Notes under the pieces: model-generated | What the model was told of the DNA's origin: nothing | What the model saw: only the letters and a program-made list of their open reading frames with translations | The model's database searches: none | Assembly (NCBI RefSeq): GCF_003065425.1 | Contig: NZ_CP026949.1 | Coordinates: forward strand, 744,001-808,000 | Direction: 5' to 3' | Length of the DNA: 64,000 nucleotides | Source: Mycetocola zhujimingii | GTDB lineage: Bacteria; Actinomycetota; Actinomycetes; Actinomycetales; Microbacteriaceae | In this document: in pieces, positions 1-9,660 of the stretch | Layout of the letters: each line of letters begins with the position of its first letter | How positions within the stretch are numbered: position 1 is the first letter of the stretch | Made by a program: the position numbers and the translations under genes

Positions 1-372
1 CGGGACCAGCGTGACCGTGCCGGGCTCGCGCGCCATCACCGTCTCGATGATGAGGTCGACGGCGTGCCGCGCGTCGAGCTCGAGCTCGGGTTCCGGCAGA
101 GGGGGACCGTCGAGGCCCGACTCACCGTGGATCGCCTCGGCCGTCTGGATCGGCCGGACGAGCGGGTAAGAGCATCCCGCCGCGAACGGCACGCCGGTGA
201 TCCCGGCCACCCGGGCGACCGACAACGCGTTGCGAGTGACCTTCTCGAGCGTCTGGTTGCCCGCCACCGTCGTCACCGCCAGGAGGTCGATACCGGGATT
301 GCCGTGGGCCAGCATCAGTGCGATCGCGTCGTCGTGACCAGGGTCACAGTCCAGGATGATCGAGGTTCGCAT
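1..372 (-). CDS. nucleoside hydrolase (3' end outside window)
   Basis: Partial gene: 124 codons are visible from an ATG at 370-372, and the rest lies beyond the left edge. The product begins MRTSIILDCDPGHDDAIAL, the N-terminal Asp cluster (DxDPGHDD) that binds calcium and ribose in inosine/uridine-preferring nucleoside hydrolases. It would split ribonucleosides into base and ribose in the cytoplasm. The conserved AGNQTLEKVTRNAL stretch follows. The gene is divergent from adenosine deaminase, with 85 nt between them, and so belongs to the nucleoside salvage group at this end of the window. Exact substrate preference cannot be read from this part. Confidence 0.93.
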   Translation of the reverse strand, partial: MRTSIILDCDPGHDDAIALMLAHGNPGIDLLAVTTVAGNQTLEKVTRNALSVARVAGITGVPFAAGCSYPLVRPIQTAEAIHGESGLDGPPLPEPELELDARHAVDLIIETVMAREPGTVTLVP

Positions 373-457
373 CCTCCCACCCTAGGACGACGGTCCCGGG
401 ACTCCTGCGGGCCAGACGGACAGTGTGCGGGGGCTGCGCGCGCGGTAGTCTTGGCTG

Positions 458-1579
458 GTGAATTCAGCGAACGAGTACCAGCTGCCCCGCGGCATCGACA
501 TCGCGAGCCTCCCGAAGGTCTCGCTCCACGATCACCTCGACGGAGGCGTGCGCCCGCAGACGATCATCGAACTGGCGGATGCCATCGGCTTCGACGTTCC
601 TGAATCCGACGCTGACCGGCTCGCTGACTGGTTCCTCAACCAGTGCGACGCCGGTAACCTCGTCGACTACCTGAAGACGTTCGACCTCTCGACGGCCGTC
701 ATGCAGACGAAAGAGGGCCTCACCCGCATCGCTCGCGAGTTCGTGGAGGACCTCGTTCTCGACGGTGTGGTCTACGGTGAGATCCGCTGGGCACCCGAGC
801 AGCACCTCGGACGCGGACTCTCCCTCGACGAAACGGTCGAAGCGGTGCAGGACGGGATCGAACAGGCCATCGATGACGCCGAGCGGGCCGGAAGCAGCAT
901 CCTCGTCGGTCAGCTCATCACCGCTATGCGTCACGCTGACCGGTCTCTCGAAATCGCTGAACTCGCCGTCCGCCACCGCGACCGTGGGGTCGTCGGGTTC
1001 GACATCGCCGGCGCAGAGGCGGGCTTCCCGGCCAGCCGGCACCGGCTCGCCTTCGATTACCTGGCAACGGAGCACTTTCCCGTCACGGTCCACGCCGGCG
1101 AAGCCGACGGCATCGACTCCATCAACAGCGCACTCTTCGATGGCCGCGCGCTCCGGCTCGGACACGGCGTCAGACTCGCCGAGGACGTCACCGTCGAGCG
1201 GAGCGACGACGACGGCATCTACGTCTCGCTCGGGCCCGTCGCGCAGTGGGTCAAGGACCGGGAGATCGCCCTCGAGCTCAGCCCGTCGTCCAACCTCCAG
1301 ACCGGAGCAATCGCGCAGTGGGGGACCGACCTCGTCGACCACCCGTTCGACCTGCTCTACCAGCTTGGTTTCAAGAACACGATCAACGTCGACAACCGCA
1401 CAATGAGCGGCACCAGCCTGACCCGGGAGATGAGCCTCCTGGCGGATGCGTTCGCTTACGACCTCGATGACCTCGAAGTGTTCCAGCAGAACGCTGCATC
1501 CGCGGCCTTCCTTCCGCTGGAGGACCGAGAGGAACTCGCCGAGGTGATTGCGGCCGGCTTCGACGCCGCCCGCGGCTGA
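458..1579 (+). CDS. add: adenosine deaminase
   Basis: 373 residues from a GTG start. It deaminates (deoxy)adenosine to (deoxy)inosine in purine salvage. Metal-binding HDHLDG has H24 and H26. VHAGEADG (H212, catalytic E215) and LGHGVRL follow, and then SPSSNLQTG. The metal-site segment reads NVDNRTMSGTS (D312, N313), the NTDN-type variant I associate with actinobacterial enzymes rather than the NTDDP of mammalian ADA. Length is normal for the family. It lies divergent from the nucleoside hydrolase and 109 nt upstream of a PTS EIIA gene. M. tuberculosis add (Rv3313c) sits in a comparable neighbourhood with deoD and pmmB. Confidence 0.95.
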   Translation: MNSANEYQLPRGIDIASLPKVSLHDHLDGGVRPQTIIELADAIGFDVPESDADRLADWFLNQCDAGNLVDYLKTFDLSTAVMQTKEGLTRIAREFVEDLVLDGVVYGEIRWAPEQHLGRGLSLDETVEAVQDGIEQAIDDAERAGSSILVGQLITAMRHADRSLEIAELAVRHRDRGVVGFDIAGAEAGFPASRHRLAFDYLATEHFPVTVHAGEADGIDSINSALFDGRALRLGHGVRLAEDVTVERSDDDGIYVSLGPVAQWVKDREIALELSPSSNLQTGAIAQWGTDLVDHPFDLLYQLGFKNTINVDNRTMSGTSLTREMSLLADAFAYDLDDLEVFQQNAASAAFLPLEDREELAEVIAAGFDAARG

Positions 1580-1688
1580 ACCAGGATCTGACACACCGGA
1601 AACGATCCGGAAACCTGCACGTTCAGGTTCTGCGAGTAGCCTGAGATCGATTCCGATCGAATATCACCGCCGAACGAACGAGCCAACG

Positions 1689-2147
1689 ATGACACTGCCC
1701 CCACTGCCTGACTCAGCGGTCGAACTCGGCCGGGTCGCCCACGACTGGCGTGAGGCCATCCGGATCACCGGAGATGCCCTCGTGAAGAGCGGGGTCACCC
1801 AGCCCGGCTATACGGATCGCATGATCGATGTGATCGAGGAGTTCGGGGCATACATCGTCATCGCTCCCGGTCTCGCGCTCGCGCACGCACGGCCGGGCGC
1901 CGACGTTCGCCGGGAGGGCCTCGCGGTCGTCACCCTCGCTGAACCCGTCGCTTTCGGGCACCCGCACAACGACCCGGTCAACGTCATTCTCGGCCTCGCG
2001 GTGACAACTCCGGAAAGCCACGTGACGAGCGTCGCTGCGCTCGCCAACGTCTTCAACGATGCGTCAGCGATTCCCGCCGTCGCCGCCGCAACCACGGCAG
2101 ACGCCGTGCGCGCGGTCCTCGGAGCTAGCCAGGAGGAAGCCGCATGA
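1689..2147 (+). CDS. PTS EIIA component, ascorbate/fructose-mannitol type
   Basis: 152 residues from the ATG at 1689. The open frame extends further upstream, but homology to the EIIA fold starts here. The segment GLALAHARP carries the likely phospho-accepting histidine H66. This fits the PTS EIIA-2 (SgaA/UlaC-like) superfamily, which receives phosphate from HPr and passes it to EIIB. The stop overlaps the EIIB start by 4 nt (ATGA), so the two are translationally coupled. No EIIC permease is present in the window, so the transported sugar is unknown. The setting among nucleoside-salvage genes is suggestive only. Confidence 0.88.
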   Translation: MTLPPLPDSAVELGRVAHDWREAIRITGDALVKSGVTQPGYTDRMIDVIEEFGAYIVIAPGLALAHARPGADVRREGLAVVTLAEPVAFGHPHNDPVNVILGLAVTTPESHVTSVAALANVFNDASAIPAVAAATTADAVRAVLGASQEEAA

Positions 2148-2416
2148 AGATCGTCGCGATCTGTGGAGCCGGCGTTGGAACGTCGGGCATTCTGAAAGTG
2201 AACGCTGAGCGGGTGCTTGAACGGCTCGGCATCCAGGCGGATGTCACGGCATCCGACATCGCAAGCATCGCCACGTCGGCAGCGACAGCGCAGGTCATCC
2301 TCACCTCGCCGGAACTGGTCGAGCACATCGGCAAGACTTTCGCCGACATCGTCGTCATCCAGAACTACTTCGACCTCGAGGAGCTCGAGCAGAAGCTCGA
2401 CAAGGCACTCGGTTAG
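2144..2416 (+). CDS. PTS EIIB component, lactose/ascorbate-type
   Basis: 90 residues, the full length of a stand-alone EIIB. MKIVAICGAGVGTSGILK gives the phospho-cysteine C7 followed by the glycine-rich P-loop-like turn typical of SgaB/UlaB and related EIIB proteins. It takes phosphate from EIIA and would donate it to sugar on an EIIC permease. It is coupled to the upstream EIIA gene by an ATGA overlap and ends 29 nt before the convergent pmmB stop. With no EIIC adjacent, the pair either works with a permease encoded elsewhere or has a regulatory role. Confidence 0.88.
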   Translation: MKIVAICGAGVGTSGILKVNAERVLERLGIQADVTASDIASIATSAATAQVILTSPELVEHIGKTFADIVVIQNYFDLEELEQKLDKALG

Positions 2417-2445
2417 AGCGCCCTGCCGAGCAGACCGTCGTTGGC

Positions 2446-4155
2446 TCAGGCCGTGGCGCGCCTGGCCACCTCGGCCAGGTCTGCCTTGATCGCCGCGAGG
2501 ACGCCTGATGCCTCTGACCGCTCCGAGTTCGGACGCTTGACGTCGAGATAGAACTTGATTTTCGGTTCGGTGCCGCTCGGTCGCGCCATCACACGTGACC
2601 CGTCCGCGAGGACGAACCTGAGCGCATCGGTTGCGGGCAGCCTGCCGAACCCGGTGATGAGGTCGTCGATCTCATCGACCTTCACGCCGCCGAGCTGCTG
2701 GAGCGGTTCGGCCCTGAGGTACGCCATGATCGTCGAGATGTCCGCGAGGTCAGTGACCCGCAGCGACAGCTGGTCGCTCGCGAAGTAGCCGAACTTCTCG
2801 GCGAAGTCGTCGAGCATGCCGGCAATGGTCCCGCCGGCCGCTTTCGCTTCGCTCGCCAGCGCCAGGAAGTCGATTGCCGCCGAGATGCCGTCCTTGTCAC
2901 GGACCGTTTCCGGGTTGACGAGATAGCCGAGCGCTTCCTCATAGCCGAAGATGAGGTTCGGTACTCGCGACACCCACTTGAATCCGGTGAGGGTCTCAGA
3001 GAATTCGAGCCCGTATTCGCGAGCTACAACCCGGAGGGCGGGGGAGGAGACGATCGAGCACGCCAGTGCTCCGTCGTTGGTTCCGGTGGCAGCATTCTTC
3101 CTGGCCGCGCGCCAGCCGAGCAGCCATCCCACCTCGTTGCCCGAGAGCTGGCGGTATCCCTCATCCCGCGAGTCGTCGGGAATTGCGATGGAGAGCCGGT
3201 CGGCGTCGGGGTCGTTGGCGACGATGAGCTCAGCTCCGACCTCGCGGGCTTTGGCGTATGCCAGGTCGAGCGCGCCGGGTTCCTCCGGGTTGGGGAACGA
3301 GACTGTGGGGAACGCTGCGTCGGGGAACTGCTGCTCAGCAACGGGAATGGCTGGCACGAGTCCCGCCTTCTCTGCGACACGGGAGAACGTCTCCCAGCCG
3401 ACCCCGTGCATCGCCGTATACACAACGGAGAGTTCGACCGGCGAGGTCGTCATCACGCGCGCCGTGGCGTCAACATAGGCGTCGAGCAGATCCTCGCCGG
3501 CGGTTTCGAATTCGTCGCTGCGCGGCAGTTCGAGCACGTTTTGTTCGGCCGCGACCCGGGTGATGTGTGCGGCGATCTCTGCGTCGGTCGGCGAGACGAT
3601 CTGCGATCCGTCGTCCTCCCGGCCGAGGTAAACCTTGTAGCCGTTGTCTGCCGGCGGATTGTGGCTTGCCGTGACCATGACGCCGGCCGAAGCGTCCAGA
3701 TGCCGGACGGCGAATGCGAGGACGGGCGTCGGCAGGAGACGCGGAAGGAGAACGGCGCGGACGCCGGCACCCGCCATGATTTCGGCGGTGTCGCGAGCGA
3801 ACACCGCTGAATTCTTGCGGCCGTCGTATCCGATCACAACGCTGGGCTGTGCCTCGCGCTCGAGGAGGTACGCGGCAAGGCCGGCGGCCGCCTGAGACAC
3901 AAGGACGCGGTTCATTCGGGCAGATCCAGCCTCGATGCGACCGCGAAGTCCGGCGGTACCGAAGGCGAGCCTCGAGTCGAACCGGCTGTGCAGGTCGGCG
4001 ATCGCCTCCGCGGAGCCGGCCTCAGCCGCGTCGAGCAGCGCCTCGAGCTCGGCCCGGGTTTCCGGGTCGGGGTCCTGCGCAAGCCAGGCACGGGCGATGG
4101 TTGTGACATCTGTGCTGACGGTGCCGGCGGCATCCGTCGTTTCGATCTCGGCCAT
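2446..4155 (-). CDS. pmmB: phospho-sugar mutase (PmmB / PGM2-like)
   Basis: 569 residues, alpha-D-phosphohexomutase superfamily. Visible motifs: phosphoserine loop VMVTASHNP (S164), metal loop NDPDADR (D315, D317, D319), sugar-binding FGYEEALGY and the C-terminal phosphate-binding RPSGTEPKIKFY. The length and the DPDADR loop fit the large PGM2/PgcA-like branch. Annotations call this gene phosphomannomutase B, but human PGM2 is a phosphopentomutase. The ATG shares one base with the stop of the upstream purine nucleoside phosphorylase gene, so conversion of ribose-1-phosphate to ribose-5-phosphate is a reasonable inference. A hexose-phosphate role is not excluded. Confidence 0.9.
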   Translation of the reverse strand: MAEIETTDAAGTVSTDVTTIARAWLAQDPDPETRAELEALLDAAEAGSAEAIADLHSRFDSRLAFGTAGLRGRIEAGSARMNRVLVSQAAAGLAAYLLEREAQPSVVIGYDGRKNSAVFARDTAEIMAGAGVRAVLLPRLLPTPVLAFAVRHLDASAGVMVTASHNPPADNGYKVYLGREDDGSQIVSPTDAEIAAHITRVAAEQNVLELPRSDEFETAGEDLLDAYVDATARVMTTSPVELSVVYTAMHGVGWETFSRVAEKAGLVPAIPVAEQQFPDAAFPTVSFPNPEEPGALDLAYAKAREVGAELIVANDPDADRLSIAIPDDSRDEGYRQLSGNEVGWLLGWRAARKNAATGTNDGALACSIVSSPALRVVAREYGLEFSETLTGFKWVSRVPNLIFGYEEALGYLVNPETVRDKDGISAAIDFLALASEAKAAGGTIAGMLDDFAEKFGYFASDQLSLRVTDLADISTIMAYLRAEPLQQLGGVKVDEIDDLITGFGRLPATDALRFVLADGSRVMARPSGTEPKIKFYLDVKRPNSERSEASGVLAAIKADLAEVARRATA

Positions 4156-4988
4156 CAGATCGCAGCCACGATCCTGGCGAGGAGGCCAGAGATGCGCTGC
4201 TCGGCATTGCGGCCGGCCTCGATCACCTCTTCGTGGCTGAGCGGCGTCTTCTGGATGCCGGCGGCCAGGTTGGTGATGAGTGACATGCCGAGGATTTCGA
4301 GGCCGACCTGGCGTGCGGCGATTGCCTCGAGCGCGGTCGACATCCCGACGATGTGGCCGCCGATGGCCTTCGCCATCTGTACCTCTGCGGGGGTCTCGTA
4401 GTGCGGGCCGCGGAACTGGCAGTAGACGCCCTCGTCGAGGTCGGCGTCGATGGTACGTGCCAGGTCGCGGAGCCCGGACGAGTACAGGTCGGTGAGGTCG
4501 ACGAAGGTCGCGCCCTCGAGGGGCGAGTCGGCCGTGAGGTTGATGTGGTCGCTGATCAGCACCGGGGTGCCCGGCGTCCAGGTCTCCTTGATTCCGCCGG
4601 CGCCGTTGGTGAGGATCATGGTCGTTACGCCGGTCGCCGCTGCGGTGCGGACGCTGTGTACGACCCGGCGAACGCCGTGGCCCTCGTAGTAGTGGGTGCG
4701 TGCGCCGATGACGAGGGCGCGTTTTCCGTTCTCGAGCAGGATCGAGCGGAGCGTGCCGACGTGGCCGTCGAGAGCCGGCTTCGAGAACCCGGTGATCTCA
4801 TCGGCGGGGATCGTCGCAACGGTTTCTCCGAGCAGGTCGGCGGCTTTGCCCCAGCCGGAGCCGAGGGTCAGGGCGATATCGTGCTGGGCGACGCCTGTCG
4901 CTACGGCGATTTCCGCTGCGGCCGTCGCTGCGATATCGAAGGGGTTCGCGCTCGGGTCGTCGAGCGGGTTCACTGAGGATTCTGACAT
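4155..4988 (-). CDS. deoD: purine nucleoside phosphorylase (trimeric class)
   Basis: 277 residues. It phosphorolyses purine (deoxy)nucleosides to base and (deoxy)ribose-1-phosphate. Recognisable blocks in order: LGSGWG phosphate loop, RTHYYEGH, NGAGGI, FRGPHYETPAE, VGMSTALEAIAARQ and SLITNLAAGI, followed by SHEEV. These identify the homotrimeric PNP-II family rather than hexameric E. coli DeoD. The M. tuberculosis orthologue is nevertheless named deoD (Rv3307). It is first in a two-gene operon with the phospho-sugar mutase (1-nt TGATG overlap), supplying that enzyme with pentose-1-phosphate. Confidence 0.95.
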   Translation of the reverse strand: MSESSVNPLDDPSANPFDIAATAAAEIAVATGVAQHDIALTLGSGWGKAADLLGETVATIPADEITGFSKPALDGHVGTLRSILLENGKRALVIGARTHYYEGHGVRRVVHSVRTAAATGVTTMILTNGAGGIKETWTPGTPVLISDHINLTADSPLEGATFVDLTDLYSSGLRDLARTIDADLDEGVYCQFRGPHYETPAEVQMAKAIGGHIVGMSTALEAIAARQVGLEILGMSLITNLAAGIQKTPLSHEEVIEAGRNAEQRISGLLARIVAAI

Positions 4989-5137
4989 TCCGCCATCCTA
5001 TTCGCCGCAACCTGCGCCGTCGTCGCATCCACCCGATGCCGCTCGCCTTCGCGCGAATGAGCAGGCGGCGGGAGCTCCACCACGTCGGGGTGGTGCACAG
5101 GTTTTGGCTGGCCCCGCTCACCTGAGAGAATGGTGCA

Positions 5138-6574
5138 ATGACCTACGAGTTCGAGCGCAAACAACGGATCGCTGTACTCGGAGGAGGGCCAGGCGGATAC
5201 GACGCCGCAATGGCGGGAGCCCAGCTTGGCGCAGACGTCACGCTGATTGAGCGCACCGGCGTCGGCGGCGCAGCTGTGATCACCGACGTTGTGCCGTCGA
5301 AGAGCCTCATCGCGACCGCAGAGGCCACAAACGCGGTACGCAGCGCAAGCGACCTCGGCGTGCAGTTCTTCAGCAGGAACGACGCTGGTAAGGCCGTGAA
5401 GCCTGAGGTGACGGTCAACCTCGCCGCCGTGAACAAGCGCCTTTTGAGCCTCTCCCGCCAGCAGTCGGAAGACATGCGCGCCAACCTCGAGCAGGCGGGC
5501 GTCCGCATCGTGCAGGGAGACGGGCGCCTCGATGGCCGTGACGCCATCATCGTCTCGACCGAGGGCGGCGGCCGCGGCACCGACTTCGACCGGATCGAAG
5601 CCGACACGATCGTCGTCTCGGTCGGCGGAAGCCCCCGCCAGTTGCCGTCGGCGATGCCTGACGGTGAGCGCATCCTCAGCTGGACCCAGCTCTACAACCT
5701 CAAGGCATCCCCTGAGCACCTCATCGTTGTCGGCTCAGGCGTCACCGGCGCCGAGTTCGCTTCGGCATACCGGGCGCTCGGCTCCGAAGTCACCCTCATC
5801 TCCAGCCGTGACCAGGTGCTCCCGGGTGAAGACGTCGATGCGGCCGCCGTTATCGAGAAGGTGTTCAAGCGCAACGGTATGACGGTGCTCAACAAGTCCC
5901 GGGCGGAGAGTGTCGTCCGCACCGAGAACGGTGTGGTCGCGACGCTCTCCGACGGGCGCACCGTCGAGGGAAGCCACTGCCTCATGGCCGTCGGCGCCAT
6001 TCCCAATACGGCGGGCATTGGACTCGAAGAGGCCGGCGTGCAAATGAACGAGGCAGGCTACATCCGGGTCAACCGGGTCGCCCGAACCAGCGTTCCGAAC
6101 ATCTACGCCGCCGGTGACTGCACCAACTTCATGCCGCTGGCCTCCGTCGCTTCCATGCAGGGCCGTGCGGCGATCTTCCATGCCATGGGTGACGCGGTGA
6201 ACCCCACCGAGCTGCGCAACGTCGCCGCGAACATCTTCACCCAGCCCGAGATCGCCACGGTCGGCTGGACCCAGAAGCAGATCGAAGAGGGCCTCGCCCA
6301 GGGTGAAATCTACAAACTTCCGCTGTCGCGGAACCCGCGCGCGAAGATGCAGGGCATCAAGGACGGCTTCGTCAAGCTGTTCGCCCGCACCGGGAGCGGC
6401 ACGGTCATCGGTGGCGTCATCGTTGCGCCGAACGCGAGCGAGCTGATCTTCCCGCTCGCCATCGCCGTGGAGCACAGGCTCAACGTCGATGAAATCGCGC
6501 GTGCGTTCGCCGTGTACCCGTCGCTGTCTGGCAGCATCACGGATGCCGCCAAGGCGATGCACATCGTCCACTAG
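5138..6574 (+). CDS. lpdA: NAD(P)H-quinone dehydrogenase, LpdA-type flavoprotein
   Basis: 478 residues. FAD-binding GGGPGG at about residues 15-20, a second Rossmann motif VGSGVTGAEFASAY, and the late FAD segment IYAAGDCTNFMPLA define the flavoprotein disulfide reductase family. The redox-active CxxxxC is absent: the site reads GVGGAAVITDVVPSKSLI with no cysteine. The C-terminal His-Glu dyad is replaced by VYPSLSGSITDAAK. This matches M. tuberculosis LpdA (Rv3303c), which is not a lipoamide dehydrogenase but reduces quinones with NAD(P)H. Start ATG at 5138; divergent from deoD with 149 nt between them. Confidence 0.9.
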   Translation: MTYEFERKQRIAVLGGGPGGYDAAMAGAQLGADVTLIERTGVGGAAVITDVVPSKSLIATAEATNAVRSASDLGVQFFSRNDAGKAVKPEVTVNLAAVNKRLLSLSRQQSEDMRANLEQAGVRIVQGDGRLDGRDAIIVSTEGGGRGTDFDRIEADTIVVSVGGSPRQLPSAMPDGERILSWTQLYNLKASPEHLIVVGSGVTGAEFASAYRALGSEVTLISSRDQVLPGEDVDAAAVIEKVFKRNGMTVLNKSRAESVVRTENGVVATLSDGRTVEGSHCLMAVGAIPNTAGIGLEEAGVQMNEAGYIRVNRVARTSVPNIYAAGDCTNFMPLASVASMQGRAAIFHAMGDAVNPTELRNVAANIFTQPEIATVGWTQKQIEEGLAQGEIYKLPLSRNPRAKMQGIKDGFVKLFARTGSGTVIGGVIVAPNASELIFPLAIAVEHRLNVDEIARAFAVYPSLSGSITDAAKAMHIVH

Positions 6575-6979
6575 GTTCGCTCTGTCGGCTGCTGCGCGCG
6601 CTGCTGTGTTCGTTCTCTGTCGGCTGCTGTGTCGCGTGGAGAGCCGAATGGCATCCGTCGTGAAGATGCACGCGTCCGCTGTTGCTCGGTCGCAAACGGC
6701 TGGTCGCGCTGTTGCTCGGTCGCAAACGGCGGGAGTTCGTGACGAAGGGCGACCTTTTGTGGCCGAGCACGCGGCCGTTCGACCTTTTCTGTCGACGCAG
6801 GGGAGGGATCGCCGCGCGGAGACGGATGGCGTCCTCCGCGAAGCCGCCCCCGTCGGTTCGGTCGACGCACAAGCACGTGAACCAGGCCAGTTCACCTGCT
6901 TCTGTGATGGCGCAATTCTGGGACAACGGTGACGACGGCTGCGACGCAAAGGCCAGGGCTTGCCCCCGAAGGCCGGTGG
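6575..6979. other. 405-nt non-coding stretch with short direct repeats
   Basis: No convincing gene. It separates the lpdA stop from the convergent carboxylase stop. It contains two pairs of short direct repeats: CTCTGTCGGCTGCTG at 6580-6594 and 6615-6629, and a 24-bp sequence at 6677-6700 and 6707-6730. Short open frames run through it on both strands but have no recognisable product and low-complexity composition. No T-rich hairpin terminator was obvious. Confidence 0.6.
6677..6730. repeat. 24-bp direct repeat, two copies, 30-bp period
   Basis: Copies at 6677-6700 and 6707-6730 are identical over 24 bp and contain the core GTTGCTCGGTCGCAAACGG. Six bases separate them. The core faintly resembles one arm of the 83-bp repeats near 54 kb (CGGTCGTCGCAAATGC), but the similarity is too short to call them one family. 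Confidence 0.7.
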
Positions 6980-8746
<1,767 letters not shown>

Positions 8747-8787
8747 AGTTCCCTAGCCTAAGTGCGAACCGCCCGGGTGATTTGGTT

Positions 8788-8807
8788 GGTGCACACAAAA
8801 ATGCACC
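8788..8807. promoter_or_regulatory. small inverted repeat upstream of the carboxylase gene
   Basis: GGTGCA at 8788-8793 and TGCACC at 8802-8807 form 6-bp perfect arms around an A-rich spacer, 42 nt upstream of the biotin carboxylase start. It could be an operator or a weak hairpin. I recognise no known regulator motif. Confidence 0.25.
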
Positions 8808-8944
8808 GAGAAGCACTGGCGATGCCTACAAAAGCAGGGAATCCTACAAAGGCCGGCGCTCGCAGGTTCCGTCACGGAGAATGCGGTTGGCGCGGTGACG
8901 GGATGCCAGACGGACGCGGTGACCGCGGATGCCGTGGACCCTGC

Positions 8945-9583
8945 CTAAAGCGCGCCGTCCCTGTTCCACAGCGAGGTCCAGTCGTGGCCGAGCTCCCGCA
9001 CCAGGCGTCGCAGGGTGGGCAGCGAGAGGCCGACGACCGTGGACGGATCACCGGAGATCGTGTCGATGAACGCGGCACCGAGGCTGTCGATTGTGAACGC
9101 GCCGGCGACGAAGAGCGGTTCCCCGGTGGCGATATACGCCTCCAGCTCCCCGTCGGTGATGTCGGAGGCAAACGTGACATCCGCATGCGCAACGGCACCG
9201 ACGCCGCGTGGCTCGGCACCCGGTCGCTGTTCGATCAGCCAGTGTCCTGAGTGCAGCCGTCCTGTCGCTCCACGCTGGTTGCGCCACCGCTCGAGCGCAA
9301 TCTCGGGTGTGTGAGGTTTGCCGTAGATGACATCGTCAACGACGAAGACTGAATCTCCGCCGAGGATGAGGCCGTCGAACTCCGGGTTGACCGCGGCGAC
9401 CGCTTCGGCCTTGGCTTTGGCGAGCAGCAGCACCGTGTCCTCTGGCGACAGCGCACCCCGTTTTGACGCAACGGCGACCGCGGCATCTTCATCGACATCC
9501 GACGGCACAATCACCGGCTCGATTCCGCTCTGCCTGAGCAGCATCAGCCGGGCCGGAGAGGTGGAAGCGAGGTACAACTGCAC
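8945..9583 (-). CDS. maf: Maf-family nucleotide pyrophosphatase
   Basis: 212 residues from a GTG at 9581-9583, chosen because AGGAG lies 5 nt upstream (9589-9593) and the protein then begins MQLYLASTSPARLMLL, the usual Maf start. An ATG at 9646 or 9658 would add an unconserved tail. Conserved Maf elements: STSPAR near the N-terminus, GGDSVFVVDDVIYGKP (catalytic Asp region), and FTIDSLGAAFIDTISGDPSTVVGLSL. Maf proteins hydrolyse non-canonical or surplus nucleoside triphosphates and are linked to septation. It sits just downstream of the carboxylase gene's promoter region on the same strand order as in M. tuberculosis (Rv3282). Confidence 0.92.
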   Translation of the reverse strand: MQLYLASTSPARLMLLRQSGIEPVIVPSDVDEDAAVAVASKRGALSPEDTVLLLAKAKAEAVAAVNPEFDGLILGGDSVFVVDDVIYGKPHTPEIALERWRNQRGATGRLHSGHWLIEQRPGAEPRGVGAVAHADVTFASDITDGELEAYIATGEPLFVAGAFTIDSLGAAFIDTISGDPSTVVGLSLPTLRRLVRELGHDWTSLWNRDGAL

Positions 9584-9588
9584 GGCTA

Positions 9589-9593
9589 CTCCT
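9589..9593 (-). promoter_or_regulatory. ribosome binding site deciding the maf start
   Basis: AGGAG on the minus strand, 5 nt from the GTG at 9583. The upstream ATG codons at 9646 and 9658 have no comparable site. Confidence 0.7.
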
Positions 9594-9660
9594 GCGGTTT
9601 CTGGGTGGGTGACGCTCACGCGAGTGTGCGGGGTGTGTTCATCCATGGGACGATTCATAG

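Noticed and set aside
464-1594. 376-residue minus-strand open frame opposite adenosine deaminase
   Set aside because: Antisense shadow of a well-conserved enzyme in GC-rich DNA; no recognisable domain.
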